This document shows positions 11,408-19,977 of a stretch of DNA of 64,000 bases, piece after piece; the stretch's first letter is position 1; each line of letters opens with the position of its first letter. Origin of the DNA: Rathayibacter rathayi. Lineage in GTDB: Bacteria; Actinomycetota; Actinomycetes; Actinomycetales; Microbacteriaceae. The notes beneath the pieces are model-generated. The model was not told where the DNA came from and searched no databases. It saw only the letters and a program-made list of their open reading frames with translations. Made by a program: the position numbers and the translations under genes. The stretch spans positions 744,001 to 808,000 of the forward strand of contig NZ_CP028129.1 in assembly GCF_004011095.1 (NCBI RefSeq), given 5' to 3'.

Positions 11408-12214
11408 TTAGGGGGCGGCGCGGACGAGGCGGCGCAGGCCGCCCTTGGGGGGTACGAGGACGGGGTCGGGCCAGCGGGGAGAGAGGTGGTCGCCGAGGGT
11501 GACCCGGCGGAGCTTGCGGCCGACGAGGGGGAGGACCCAGTCGGCGGCCCACCGGCGCTGCTCGCGCAGTCGTTCGCGCAGGGGAAGCGGCTCGGGCGCC
11601 TCCCACGGACCGGTCGAGATCGTATGCGGGACGCCGAGTGTGTCGAGCACGCGGCCCGCGAGGACACGGTGGCCCCGCTTGGAGAGGTGCATCCGGTCGG
11701 GCGACCAGAGCACCGGGGAGTGGAACTCCTGCATCGCCCAGTAGTCGACGAGGACCGCGCCCCGCTCGCGGGCGATCCTGCGCACGGCGCTGTTGTAGAG
11801 GTGGTTGCGGCGCACGAACATTCTCGGGGCGGGCAGGCCAGGAATGTCGACGCCGGTGAAGAGCACGAGGGAGGCGCCGGTCGTCGCGAGCGCGTCGACC
11901 AGCGTTTCATAGCGGGCGATCAGCTCGGCGGTGTCGGTGCCAAGGTCGAGGATGTCGTTGCCCCCCGCGTAGAGCGTGACCAGGGTGGGCCGCAGCGCGA
12001 GGGCCGGGGCGAGCTGGTCGTCGATGATCTGGGCGAGGCGCTTCGAGCGGATGGCGAGATTCGCGTACTCCCAGCCGGGCTCGGCCTTCGCCAGGCGCTC
12101 GGCGACGCGGTCGGCCCAGCCGCGCACACCGTTCGGTAAGCGCGGGTGGGGGTCGCCGACCCCCTCCGTGAAGGAGTCGCCGAGGGCGACGAAGCGGCGG
12201 CGGCGGTCGTCCAT
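11408..12214 (-). CDS. SGNH/GDSL-family hydrolase
   Basis: A 268-residue protein with the SGNH serine-hydrolase blocks: FVALGDSFTEGVGDP (block I with nucleophile Ser, residues ~8-22), NLAIRSKRLAQII, LYAGGNDIL (block III Gly-Asn) and SPDRMHLSKRGH (Asp-His pair, block V). It likely hydrolyses an ester or acyl group on a carbohydrate or lipid. No signal peptide is visible, so it is probably cytoplasmic. It is convergent with ilvC. The exact substrate is unknown. Confidence 0.85.
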   Translation of the reverse strand: MDDRRRRFVALGDSFTEGVGDPHPRLPNGVRGWADRVAERLAKAEPGWEYANLAIRSKRLAQIIDDQLAPALALRPTLVTLYAGGNDILDLGTDTAELIARYETLVDALATTGASLVLFTGVDIPGLPAPRMFVRRNHLYNSAVRRIARERGAVLVDYWAMQEFHSPVLWSPDRMHLSKRGHRVLAGRVLDTLGVPHTISTGPWEAPEPLPLRERLREQRRWAADWVLPLVGRKLRRVTLGDHLSPRWPDPVLVPPKGGLRRLVRAAP

Positions 12215-12318
12215 CCGCTCAGCCTCGCCCCCGGGGGAGAACGCGGGGTGTCCGACGGGCGTCGGGGAGGCGGCGGGCTCTGAGCCTCCTGCGAGCCGCG
12301 CGCGGCTAGGGTGTTGCG

Positions 12319-12897
12319 GTGATCAATGGTGGACCGGGCCGCTCCCCGGAGGACGAGGACTTGGTGGCCCGGGTCGAGCCGCCCGTGCCCGACCCGGAGG
12401 ACGACGACGAGGCCCTGGAGTGGGCGGGCGAGGGCGCGGACCCGACCCTGGCTGCGGGCGAGGCGCGAGCGCGCCGGCGGGCGGCGGCGGCGGGCGGCTC
12501 AGCGGACGACGCGGGTGACGGCTCGGGTGACGGCTCCGGGGCTGACGGCTCCGGGGCTGACGGCTCCGGGGACGACGGCTCCGGGGACGACGCGGCGTCC
12601 TCCTCCGCTCTGCTGATCGCCTCGGGCATCGCCGCCGGGATCTACCTGCTGTACGCCATCGCCTGGGCGATCACGGCGACGCGGCAGGGGCCGACCGTCG
12701 TCCAGCGGTTCGAGCCGGGTGACGGGCTGGGTCAGGGGATGTACTCGCTCGGACTGTGGCTCGCGGTCGCGGCACCGCCGGTGTGGTTCACCGTCGTGCT
12801 GCTCGTCACTCGCGACTCCCGAGTGCGCACCCGCGTGCTCTGGCTCGTCGCCGGACTCGTCGTGCTCGCTCCGCTGCCGTTCCTCACGGGGGCGTGA
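12319..12897 (+). CDS. Membrane protein with acidic Asp-Gly-Ser repeat region
   Basis: A 192-residue protein starting at GTG. The hydrophilic N-terminal half is acidic and contains a tandem DGSG/ADGSG/DDGSG repeat (residues ~72-94) encoded by near-identical 15-bp units. The C-terminal half has three hydrophobic segments (residues ~96-117, 140-160 and 170-190). Homologues sit beside serA in related genomes and are sometimes labelled DNA polymerase III gamma/tau, which nothing in the sequence supports. TAGGGT 5 bp upstream suggests near-leaderless expression. The stop overlaps the next start by one base. Confidence 0.65.
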   Translation: MINGGPGRSPEDEDLVARVEPPVPDPEDDDEALEWAGEGADPTLAAGEARARRRAAAAGGSADDAGDGSGDGSGADGSGADGSGDDGSGDDAASSSALLIASGIAAGIYLLYAIAWAITATRQGPTVVQRFEPGDGLGQGMYSLGLWLAVAAPPVWFTVVLLVTRDSRVRTRVLWLVAGLVVLAPLPFLTGA

Positions 12898-13277
12898 TGA
12901 CCGACTCGACCCGGGCCACCCTTGGTGGGGCCGGCCGCCGCGACCAGCGTGGTGGGCGCCTCATCTCCTCCCTGCTGATCGCCGTCGCCTTCGCGCTTTT
13001 CTTCGCCTGGGACATCTGGGAGGCGATCGGCAACCTGATCGGTCTGCGCAGCTACGCGGCGCTGCTGGATACCGACCTGAATTCGACCGGCTGGACCGTG
13101 CTGCTGCTCGCTCTGGTGCTGCCGGTGGTCTGCTTCGTCGTCGCTCTCGTGCTCGGTCGCCGGCGCGGACTCGCCGCGAGGGCGGGCCTGCTGGCCGCGG
13201 CGCTCTGCCTCTCGGCCGTGCTCTCGCTCGACGTGCAGCTGATCCTGGGAGTCGAGAGCCTGGTCTCTCTGATCTGA
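12897..13277 (+). CDS. Small integral membrane protein
   Basis: A 126-residue protein (MTDSTRATLGGAGRRDQRGG then hydrophobic). It has three predicted membrane spans: about LISSLLIAVAFALFFAWDIW, WTVLLLALVLPVVCFVVALV, and the AGLLAAALCLSAVLSL region. The ATG overlaps the previous stop (TGATG), so it is coupled to the membrane protein before it. No family motif is recognised. The pair probably forms one functional unit upstream of serA. Confidence 0.65.
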   Translation: MTDSTRATLGGAGRRDQRGGRLISSLLIAVAFALFFAWDIWEAIGNLIGLRSYAALLDTDLNSTGWTVLLLALVLPVVCFVVALVLGRRRGLAARAGLLAAALCLSAVLSLDVQLILGVESLVSLI

Positions 13278-13389
13278 GCCCCCGCGTCACACGGCGCGGA
13301 GCGCCTGCACCCCTCCGCTACAGTGACGGGGGCTGCCGGCGCTCCCGCCTCGGTGCCCACTCCGTCCCCTCTCCAAAGGAAGCCCTCTC

Positions 13390-14982
13390 GTGACACAGCC
13401 GGTCGTCCTGATCGCCGAAGAACTCTCGCCCGCCACCGTGGACGCGCTCGGTCCCGACTTCGAGGTCCGCTCCGTGGACGGCACCGACCGCCCAGCGCTA
13501 CTCGACGCTCTCGCCACGGCGCACGCGATTCTCGTGCGCTCGGCGACGCAGGTGGACGCCGAGGCGATCGCCGCCGCCCCCTCGCTCCAGGTGATCGCCC
13601 GCGCCGGCGTCGGCCTGGACAACGTCGACATCGCCGCCGCGACCGCCGCGGGGGTCATGGTCGTGAACGCGCCGACCTCGAACATCATCTCGGCCGCCGA
13701 GCTGACCGTCGGGCACATCTTGAGCCTCGCCCGCCACATCCCCGCCGCGCACAGCGCGCTCGCGCAGGGCCTCTGGAAGCGCTCGACGTACACCGGCGTC
13801 GAACTCTACGAGAAAACGGTCGGCATCATCGGCCTCGGTCGCATCGGCGCTCTGATCACCGCGCGCCTGCAGGCCTTCGGCGTGAACGTCGTCGCCTACG
13901 ACCCCTACGTGACCAGCGCCCGCGCCCAGCAGCTCGGCGTGACGCTCCTCGCGCTGGAGGAGCTGCTCGCGCAGAGCGACTTCATCACCATCCACATGCC
14001 CAAGACCCCCGAGACGACCGGCATGATCGCCGACGAGCAGCTGGCGCTGATGAAGCCGACGGCGTTCCTGGTCAACGTCGCGCGCGGCGGGCTGGTCGAC
14101 GAGGACGCCCTGCACCGCGCCCTGGTCGCGAAGACTATCGCCGGCGCCGGGCTCGACGTATTCGTAAAGGAGCCGCCGACCGACTCCCCGCTGCTCGCCC
14201 TCGAGAACGTGGTCGTCACGCCTCACCTCGGGGCCTCGACCGATGAGGCGCAGGAGAAGGCCGGAGTCTCGGTTGCGCGCTCGGTGCGCCTCGCGCTCTC
14301 GGGCGAGCTCGTGCCCGACGCGGTCAACGTCGCCGGCGGAGTGATCGACGAGTACGTCCGCCCGGGCATCCCGCTGGTCGAGAAGCTCGGCCAGGTCTTC
14401 TCGGGTCTCGCGGGCTCGCCGGTCACCTCGATCGACGTGGAGGTGCGCGGCGAGCTCGCCGGCTACGACGTGAAGGTGCTCAAGCTCGCGGCGCTCAAGG
14501 GCGTGTTCACCAACGTGGTGTCGGAGACGGTGTCGTACGTCAATGCGCCGGTGCTCGCGGAGCAGCGCGGCATCGAGGTGCGCCAGATCACCGACTCGGT
14601 CTCTGACGAGTACCGCAACGTGATCACGCTGCGCGGGGCGCTCTCGGATGGCTCGCAGATCTCGGTCTCGGGCACGCTGACCGGAACGAAGCAGGTCGAG
14701 AAGATCGTCGCGATCAACGGCTACGACGTCGAGGTGCCCCTCGCGAAGCACCTCGTCGTGATGAGCTACGTCGACCGACCGGGCATCGTTGCGGTCTACG
14801 GCCGCGAGTTCGGCGACGCGGCGGTCAACATCGCCGGCATGCAGATCGCGCGCACCGAAGCGGGCGGTAAGGCCCTCTCGGTGATCACCATCGACTCGCC
14901 CGCGCCCGACGGCCTGCTCGAGAAGGTCCGCATCGCGATCGACGCCGACCTCATGCAAGAGATCGACATCACCGAGCAGTGA
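13390..14982 (+). CDS. serA: D-3-phosphoglycerate dehydrogenase
   Basis: A 530-residue NAD-dependent enzyme opening serine synthesis. It is the long actinobacterial form with four domains. Visible: the substrate-binding NAPTSNIISAAELTVGHIL stretch, Rossmann IIGLGRIGALITARLQAFG (residues ~147-165), the catalytic region VARGGLVDEDAL with TPHLGASTDEAQ, an ASB domain (~310-450), and a C-terminal ACT domain starting near YVDRPGIVAVYGREFG that senses serine. GTG start with AAAGGAAG about 8 bp upstream. Full length. Confidence 0.97.
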   Translation: MTQPVVLIAEELSPATVDALGPDFEVRSVDGTDRPALLDALATAHAILVRSATQVDAEAIAAAPSLQVIARAGVGLDNVDIAAATAAGVMVVNAPTSNIISAAELTVGHILSLARHIPAAHSALAQGLWKRSTYTGVELYEKTVGIIGLGRIGALITARLQAFGVNVVAYDPYVTSARAQQLGVTLLALEELLAQSDFITIHMPKTPETTGMIADEQLALMKPTAFLVNVARGGLVDEDALHRALVAKTIAGAGLDVFVKEPPTDSPLLALENVVVTPHLGASTDEAQEKAGVSVARSVRLALSGELVPDAVNVAGGVIDEYVRPGIPLVEKLGQVFSGLAGSPVTSIDVEVRGELAGYDVKVLKLAALKGVFTNVVSETVSYVNAPVLAEQRGIEVRQITDSVSDEYRNVITLRGALSDGSQISVSGTLTGTKQVEKIVAINGYDVEVPLAKHLVVMSYVDRPGIVAVYGREFGDAAVNIAGMQIARTEAGGKALSVITIDSPAPDGLLEKVRIAIDADLMQEIDITEQ

Positions 14983-15103
14983 CCGCGCGGCGCTTCGCCC
15001 AGGTCGACGTCTTCGGCGCCGAGCCGCTCCGCGGCAGCCCGGTGGCGGTGGTCGTCGACGGCATCGAGGATGCGGCGATGGCGGAGTTCGCCCGCCGCCT
15101 ACG
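14979..15103 (+). pseudogene. N-terminal remnant of a PhzF-family isomerase
   Basis: The reading frame starting at the GTG that overlaps the serA stop encodes TARRFAQVDVFGAEPLRGSP then VAVVVDGIEDAAMAEFAR. This is the N-terminus of PhzF-like proteins, where VDVFxxxPxxGNPVAVV is diagnostic. The expected LSETTF region and the remaining ~230 residues are absent. Similarity stops around 15095-15103, where another frame takes over with luciferase-like sequence. This indicates a deletion that removed most of phzF. Confidence 0.7.
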
Positions 15104-15711
15104 CGGGCATGGTCCGCGAGCTGCTCGCCGGACGCTCGGTGACGAGCGTCGAGCCCGGCCTGGAGGCCCGTGAGGCGCGGCTGCCCGCATTCCGGACGGG
15201 ACCGGTCGAGGTCGGGACCGGGGTGCTGCGGCCGGGGATGGCCTCCCGGTCGCGCGAGCTGGTCGACTTCGTCGTGACCTGGATGACGCCGCGGACCTAC
15301 GTGCGCGACGTCCTCCTCCCGCGCCTGACGCGCGCGGACGGCACCCGGGCGCGGGTGGTGACCAATGTGCACACGGCCCTCACCGGGCCGGGACGCTCCC
15401 CGAACCTGCTCGCGCAGGCCGGCTGCTCGAACCACCTGGCGCGCTTGCACTACTCCGACATGCTCCGCCGCGCCGGGATCGACGCGCACCCCTCCGACAT
15501 TGCCTCCGGTGCGCGCGAACTCGTGCGCCGGAACGTCTTCGTTGTCGGCGACGCGCAGGAGGTTGCGGAGCAGATCCGCGACATCGGCGGGCACGGCATC
15601 GACGAGGTGGTCGTCAACCCGACGGCAGTGGCGACGGTGCACGGCGACGAGACCGCCCTCGACGACCTCCAGCAGATCAGTGAAGCCCTGAGACCGAAGG
15701 TGATGTCATGA
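15070..15711 (+). pseudogene. C-terminal remnant of an LLM-class (luciferase-like) flavin oxidoreductase
   Basis: From about 15100 the frame encodes AYAGMVRELLAGRSVTS and runs through EVGTGVLRPGMASRSRELVD, FVVTWMTPRTYVRDVLLPRL and VVGDAQEVAEQIRDIGGHGI to EALRPKVMS. These match the C-terminal part of F420/FMN luciferase-like monooxygenases, but the first ~130-150 residues with the flavin site are missing. The 213-codon open frame from 15070 would start inside phzF sequence, so any product would be a chimera. The stop overlaps the next gene by four bases, showing the original operon order was kept. Confidence 0.7.
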
Positions 15712-15905
15712 AGATCGAAATCCTGCTCCCCGTCCTGCTGCTCGGTCTGGCGTTCCTGATCTACTGCTACGTCGATCTGATCCGCAGCACAGGCACCCGG
15801 TATCTGCCGAAGTGGGCGTGGGCGATCATCTGCGCGATCTCGATCCCCCTGGGCGGGATCCTCTACCTGATCTTCGGTCGGACCGAGCAGCGTGCAGCCC
15901 AGTAG
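15708..15905 (+). CDS. PLDc_N-domain small membrane protein
   Basis: A 65-residue protein with two membrane spans (ILLPVLLLGLAFLIYCYVDL and AWAIICAISIPLGGILYLIF) separated by a short loop ending LPKW. The second span plus FGR matches the phospholipase D N-terminal (PLDc_N) membrane hairpin seen alone in many Gram-positive ABC transporter operons. No catalytic HKD motif is present, so it is not an enzyme. It overlaps the LLM remnant by 4 nt and the following ATPase by 14 nt. It is probably an accessory subunit of that transporter. Confidence 0.8.
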   Translation: MKIEILLPVLLLGLAFLIYCYVDLIRSTGTRYLPKWAWAIICAISIPLGGILYLIFGRTEQRAAQ

Positions 15906-16836
15906 TGAGGTGCAGAGCAGGAGCAGCGTGCTCGTCCGGGCCGACGGTGCCACGGTACGGTTCGGCTCGTTCACGGCGCTGGAGCGCGTCGACTGCTCGT
16001 TCGCGGGGACCGGTGTGCACGGCCTGATCGGAGTGAACGGCGCGGGGAAGACGACGCTCATCCACGCGCTGCTGGGGTTGATTCCGGTGACCTCCGGGCG
16101 GATCGAGCGCGGCTCCGGCGAGATCGCCTACTGCCCCGACACGCCCAGCTTCGAGCCGTTCCTCACGCCGCTCGAGGTGATGGCGCAGTCGGTGCGGCTC
16201 GGCGCGCCCGCGAGCGGAGTCGCCACCCGGCGCGCGATCCGGGACCTGCTGGCGCGGGTGGGGCTCCAGGACGCCGCGCGGCGCCGGGTGGGCGGGTTCT
16301 CGCGCGGAATGAAGCAGCGACTGGGAATCGCCGCCGCGCTGGTGCGCCGGCCCTCACTGCTCATCCTCGACGAGCCCACGAGCGCCCTCGACCCTGTCGG
16401 GCGCGAGGCGATCCTCGAGATCGTGCGCAGCCTCGGCCGCGAGATGTGCGTCGTGATCTCCAGCCACATCCTCACTGACGTCGACTCGGTGGCCGATCGG
16501 CTCGTGGTCCTGGACCACGGCCACCTCGTTTTCGCGGGGGACAAGGGGGCGTTCATCGAATCGGCCTCGGTGCGCTCCAGTATTGTCGTGTCCTCGTTTG
16601 AGGATGCGGCGGCCTTCCGGGCCCGCCTCGCGACGGCAGGGGTGAGGTCGGAGCCGGCCCTCGGCTCGGTCCGCGAGCTGCTCGTGCCGATGGGGTCGGT
16701 CGAGCCGCTGCTCGCGGTGATCGCGCGCAGCAGCGGCGACATCCGCTCGATCAGCTTCGGCGAGAACTCGCTGCAGCAGGCGTTCATGAATCGGATCGGC
16801 GCGCTCGCCGAGGCCGGGGCGGGGGAGCGGTCGTGA
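15892..16836 (+). CDS. ABC transporter ATP-binding protein (first of two)
   Basis: A 314-residue ATPase starting at GTG. Walker A is GVNGAGKTTLIHALLGL (residues ~44-60), the signature is GFSRGMKQRLGIAAAL, Walker B is LLILDEPTSALDP, and the H-loop is VISSHILTDVDSVAD. A C-terminal extension (~215-314) follows the nucleotide-binding domain, as in NatA/BcrA-type exporters. It overlaps the PLDc_N gene upstream and its permease downstream (GTGA), giving strict operon structure. The substrate is unknown; lipid-linked or peptide export is typical of the class. Confidence 0.9.
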   Translation: MQPSSEVQSRSSVLVRADGATVRFGSFTALERVDCSFAGTGVHGLIGVNGAGKTTLIHALLGLIPVTSGRIERGSGEIAYCPDTPSFEPFLTPLEVMAQSVRLGAPASGVATRRAIRDLLARVGLQDAARRRVGGFSRGMKQRLGIAAALVRRPSLLILDEPTSALDPVGREAILEIVRSLGREMCVVISSHILTDVDSVADRLVVLDHGHLVFAGDKGAFIESASVRSSIVVSSFEDAAAFRARLATAGVRSEPALGSVRELLVPMGSVEPLLAVIARSSGDIRSISFGENSLQQAFMNRIGALAEAGAGERS

Positions 16837-17588
16837 GCCTCTCCGTCGAGTTCAAGCGCTGGAACCGCACGCGGAGGTTGCTCGTCGTGGCACTCCTCTT
16901 CCTCTTCTCCGGCATCACGTCGCCGCTTATCGCCGAGTACAGCGCCGACATCTTCGGCGCGCTGGGGGCGACCGAGACCGTGACCATCACCGTCTCGGCC
17001 CCGACCTGGCAGAACCTCGTCGACTCCTACTTCAAGAACTCCTCGCAGCTCGCCCTGCTGCTCTCGGGCTACCTGGTCGGCTGGGCCTGCGCGCTCGGGC
17101 CGGATGAGCGCCTGCGCTTGTTCTACCGCTCGCGGGCGACGGGGCCGTGGCAGATCTTCGGCCCGCGGCTCGCGGTCTCGGCGATCGTCGCCTCGATTGG
17201 CGCGCTCGTCGGTGCCCTGATGGCTGGCTACGAGACCGTGGTCCTGCACCCCGACCTCGACGGGGGGCTCCTCGTCGGCGGGCTGGCTCTGCAGGCCGGC
17301 GCGCTCGTCGTGTTCGTCCTCCTGGCCGGAGTCCTGGCGTGCTGGACGAATGCTCCCTTTCTCTCCGCGATCGCCATCGCGGCCGTCGTCTTCCTCGGTG
17401 GGCTCTTCGCCGGCGCGGAGGGGTTCCAGCAGTGGTCCCCGACCGCCCTGCTCTCGCCCTCCGGCCTGATCGCCGGCGACGGGCCCGACCAGTGGGGCGC
17501 TGTGCTGGTCTCGCTCGCGGTTCTGACTGTCGCGATCGCGAGCGTCCTCCTCATCCGCATCCGATCGAACGGACACCGAAGCACATGA
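16833..17588 (+). CDS. ABC transporter permease (first of two)
   Basis: A 251-residue membrane protein with about six spans: near residues 12-30 (LLVVALLFLFSGITSPLIAE), 60-80, 105-130, 140-165, 165-185 and 220-245. A periplasm-facing loop lies near 35-60. The hydrophobic profile fits an ABC-2-type permease. The GTG start overlaps the stop of the ATPase before it and its stop overlaps the second ATPase by 4 nt. No substrate clue is visible. Confidence 0.82.
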   Translation: MSLSVEFKRWNRTRRLLVVALLFLFSGITSPLIAEYSADIFGALGATETVTITVSAPTWQNLVDSYFKNSSQLALLLSGYLVGWACALGPDERLRLFYRSRATGPWQIFGPRLAVSAIVASIGALVGALMAGYETVVLHPDLDGGLLVGGLALQAGALVVFVLLAGVLACWTNAPFLSAIAIAAVVFLGGLFAGAEGFQQWSPTALLSPSGLIAGDGPDQWGAVLVSLAVLTVAIASVLLIRIRSNGHRST

Positions 17589-18553
17589 TCGAGACAGCGA
17601 CCAAGACGCCGACCGCGCGACGCTCCGAGGAGCTGATCGGCGTGCACGGCCTCACCAAGACCCTCGGCGCGAGGACCGTGGTCGATGACGTGTCCTTCTC
17701 GCTGCGGCGCGGATCCGCGTTCGGCCTGCTCGGACCCAACGGTGCGGGCAAGACCACGACGGTCCGCCTGCTCACGGGGCTGCTCACGCCGACCGCCGGC
17801 TCCGTGGAGCTGTTCGGCGAGGCGCTCACCGCGTCATCTGCGGACCGCCTCCGCCACCGGATCGGCGTGCAGACCGACGGGAACCTCTACGACCTGCTCA
17901 CCGTCCGCGACAACCTCACGGCCTGGGGCGAGCTGTTCGGGATGCGCAAGGCGCACCGGAACGCGCGCATCGACGAGGTGCTCGAGCTGTTCGGGCTCTC
18001 GGACCGGGCGGACGACGTGCTCGGCTCGTTCAGCAAGGGCATGCGGCAGAAGGTGGCGATCGCCCGCGCGATGCTGCACGAGCCCGATGTGCTGTTTTTG
18101 GACGAGCCGACCTCCGGCCTGGATCCCGAGGCCGCCGCCGACCTCATCGGCCACCTCTCGTCGCTGACCGCCTCGAGCGAGGTCGCCGTCGTGATCTGCA
18201 CCCACCAGCTGCAGGGCCTGGAAACGCTGTGCGACAGCATCGGGATCCTCGACAGCGGCCGCCTGGTCGCCTCCGGCCCCGTCACGCAGCTCCTCGAGCA
18301 GCGCTGGCCGGACACCACCGTGCAGCTCACCGTGGACGGGGACCCGGCCGCCGCCCTCGCGATCATCGCGCGCGCCGCCTCCGCGCCGCCTGCCTCCGAC
18401 GACGGCGTCGTGACCCTGCGCGTGCGCTCCGAGGCCGACGTCCCCGCCCTGGTGCAGGCGCTCGTCGCCGGAGGCGTCCGCCTCACCTCGATCATCCCTC
18501 GGCGCCACACCATCGAGGAGTACTACTTCACGACCATCGGAGCAGAACGATGA
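17585..18553 (+). CDS. ABC transporter ATP-binding protein (second of two)
   Basis: A 322-residue ATPase. Walker A is GPNGAGKTTTVRLLTGLL, the Q-loop region is GVQTDGNLYDLLTVRDN, the signature is SFSKGMRQKVAIARAM, Walker B is VLFLDEPTSGLDP and the switch is ICTHQLQGLETLCD. A C-terminal regulatory extension follows. It overlaps the genes on both sides by 4 nt. Having a second ATPase-permease pair in one operon suggests either two exporters or a four-component transporter. The family resembles NatA and antibiotic-export ATPases. Confidence 0.9.
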   Translation: MIETATKTPTARRSEELIGVHGLTKTLGARTVVDDVSFSLRRGSAFGLLGPNGAGKTTTVRLLTGLLTPTAGSVELFGEALTASSADRLRHRIGVQTDGNLYDLLTVRDNLTAWGELFGMRKAHRNARIDEVLELFGLSDRADDVLGSFSKGMRQKVAIARAMLHEPDVLFLDEPTSGLDPEAAADLIGHLSSLTASSEVAVVICTHQLQGLETLCDSIGILDSGRLVASGPVTQLLEQRWPDTTVQLTVDGDPAAALAIIARAASAPPASDDGVVTLRVRSEADVPALVQALVAGGVRLTSIIPRRHTIEEYYFTTIGAER

Positions 18554-19359
18554 ACCGCCGCCGCGTGACCGCCCTCGTCCAGAAAGACTTCCGCGAGATC
18601 CTGCGCAATAAGCAGGCTCTGGCGCCGATCATTGTCGTGCCGATCCTCGTCGTCACGGTGCTCCCGGTGCTCGTGCTGCTCCTCGGGCGCAACCAGACGC
18701 TGATGGCGTCGATCAATGGAATGCAGCAGTTCCTCGCGAATCTGCCCGCCGGCATCGTCCCCGCCGACTACGACCTAGCGCAGTCCACCGCCTACGCGAT
18801 GGTGATCTACTTCTTCGCGCCGATCTTCCTCCTCATCCCGGTGATGGTGGCCAGCGTCACGGCGAGCGCGAGCTTCGTGGGCGAGAAGGAGAAGCGGACG
18901 ATCGAGGGGCTGCTCTACACGCCGCTGACCAACAGTGAACTGGTGCTGGCGAAGATCCTCGTCTCGCTGATCCCCGCGGTGCTCGTCACCTGGGCGGCGT
19001 TCCTGCTCTACGGCCTCGTCGTGAACCTGGTGGGCTATCCGCTGTTCGGCGGGCTCGTCTTCCCGACCGCGACGTGGCTCGTCTCGGCGTTCGTGCTCGC
19101 TCCGCTGATCGCCTTCCTCGCGATCTGCCTGATCGTGGCGGTGTCACAGCGGGCGACGACGGTGCAGGGCGCGCAGGGCACCGCCGCATTCCTGGTGCTT
19201 CCGCTGGTGGGGCTGGTCGTCGCGCAGACGGCGGGGCTCTCGCTCTTCAACCTCGCCGTCGCCGGAGTCGGCGCGGTCGTGCTCGTGCTGGTCGACCTGG
19301 CCCTGTTCTTCGCCGTGGTGCGGCGCTTCGACCGCGAGCGGCTGGTGACGCGGCTCTGA
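18550..19359 (+). CDS. ABC-2-type transporter permease (second of two)
   Basis: A 269-residue protein. It opens with the NatB-type sequence VTALVQKDFREILRNKQALA followed by a first span (PIIVVPILVVTVLPVLVLLL). The conserved motif GEKEKRTIEGLLYTPLTNSEL, near residue 118, is the cytoplasmic coupling segment of ABC-2/NatB permeases. About five further spans follow. It ends the five-gene operon, and a convergent TetR gene starts its 3' end 8 bp later. Confidence 0.88.
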   Translation: MNRRRVTALVQKDFREILRNKQALAPIIVVPILVVTVLPVLVLLLGRNQTLMASINGMQQFLANLPAGIVPADYDLAQSTAYAMVIYFFAPIFLLIPVMVASVTASASFVGEKEKRTIEGLLYTPLTNSELVLAKILVSLIPAVLVTWAAFLLYGLVVNLVGYPLFGGLVFPTATWLVSAFVLAPLIAFLAICLIVAVSQRATTVQGAQGTAAFLVLPLVGLVVAQTAGLSLFNLAVAGVGAVVLVLVDLALFFAVVRRFDRERLVTRL

Positions 19360-19366
19360 CCCGGGC

Positions 19367-19903
19367 TCAGCTGCCGAGGAGGCGCTCGACGACCGCGAGG
19401 ACGTCCTCGGCCTCGCCGCGCGACTCCTGGCGGGGGAGCAGAGCGGAGTTGTAGTAGAGGCCGTCGCTCATCAGGACGATCGCGCGGGCGATGAGCGGGT
19501 CGCCCACCGCGTCGGCGACGACCTCGTGCCAGCTGTCGTGGATCCGCGCGAGGCCGCCGCTGGCGCGCTCATCGTGTCCCTGCGCAATGCGGGAGACGGC
19601 GAGGATCGTGCGGTCGAAGGCCGAGTCGGCGGCGAAGGAGGTGCGCAGGAGGTAGGCGACCACTCCCTCCGGTGCGGCGAGGCTCTGCGCCACGTCCTCC
19701 TCGCGCCGCGCGTCGAGACGCAGGAGCAGGCCATCGACGAGGGCGTCCTTCGAGGGGAAGTGGTAGAGCAGGCCGCCCTTGGAGACGCCGGCTTCTCGGG
19801 CAACGGCGTCGAGGGTCGCGGCGCGCTCGCCCTGCTCGATCAGGAGCTGTTCGAACGCATCGAGGACGCGGTCGCGGGCGGGGGCTGCTGGCACGGCGTC
19901 CAT
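19367..19903 (-). CDS. TetR-family transcriptional repressor
   Basis: A 178-residue regulator. The N-terminal helix-turn-helix is [20 protein letters not shown] then [12 protein letters not shown] (residues ~24-55), typical of TetR. The ligand-binding C-terminal half is divergent. It is transcribed away from an MFS exporter, and a 20-bp palindrome lies between them at 19926-19945. This is the standard layout for a drug-responsive repressor controlling its own gene and the pump. The inducer is unknown. Confidence 0.9.
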   Translation of the reverse strand: MDAVPAAPARDRVLDAFEQLLIEQGERAATLDAVAREAGVSKGGLLYHFPSKDALVDGLLLRLDARREEDVAQSLAAPEGVVAYLLRTSFAADSAFDRTILAVSRIAQGHDERASGGLARIHDSWHEVVADAVGDPLIARAIVLMSDGLYYNSALLPRQESRGEAEDVLAVVERLLGS

Positions 19904-19925
19904 CCTAGGGCGGATCGCCGGCCAC

Positions 19926-19945
19926 TATACCGGCTGGACGGTATA
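19926..19945. promoter_or_regulatory. Probable TetR operator
   Basis: A perfect inverted repeat TATACCG-N6-CGGTATA lies in the 74-bp gap between the divergent tetR (start 19903) and MFS (start 19978) genes. The right half abuts a TATACT that could be the -10 of the exporter. Size and position match a TetR dimer site. Confidence 0.72.
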
Positions 19946-19977
19946 CTCATGGCGTCCCGTCTCGAAAGGTCATCTTC

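Noticed and set aside
17147..18553. Long N-terminal extension of the second ABC ATPase
   Set aside because: The extension is the shadow of the upstream permease. The ATG at 17585 gives the usual 4-nt overlap and a normal-length protein.
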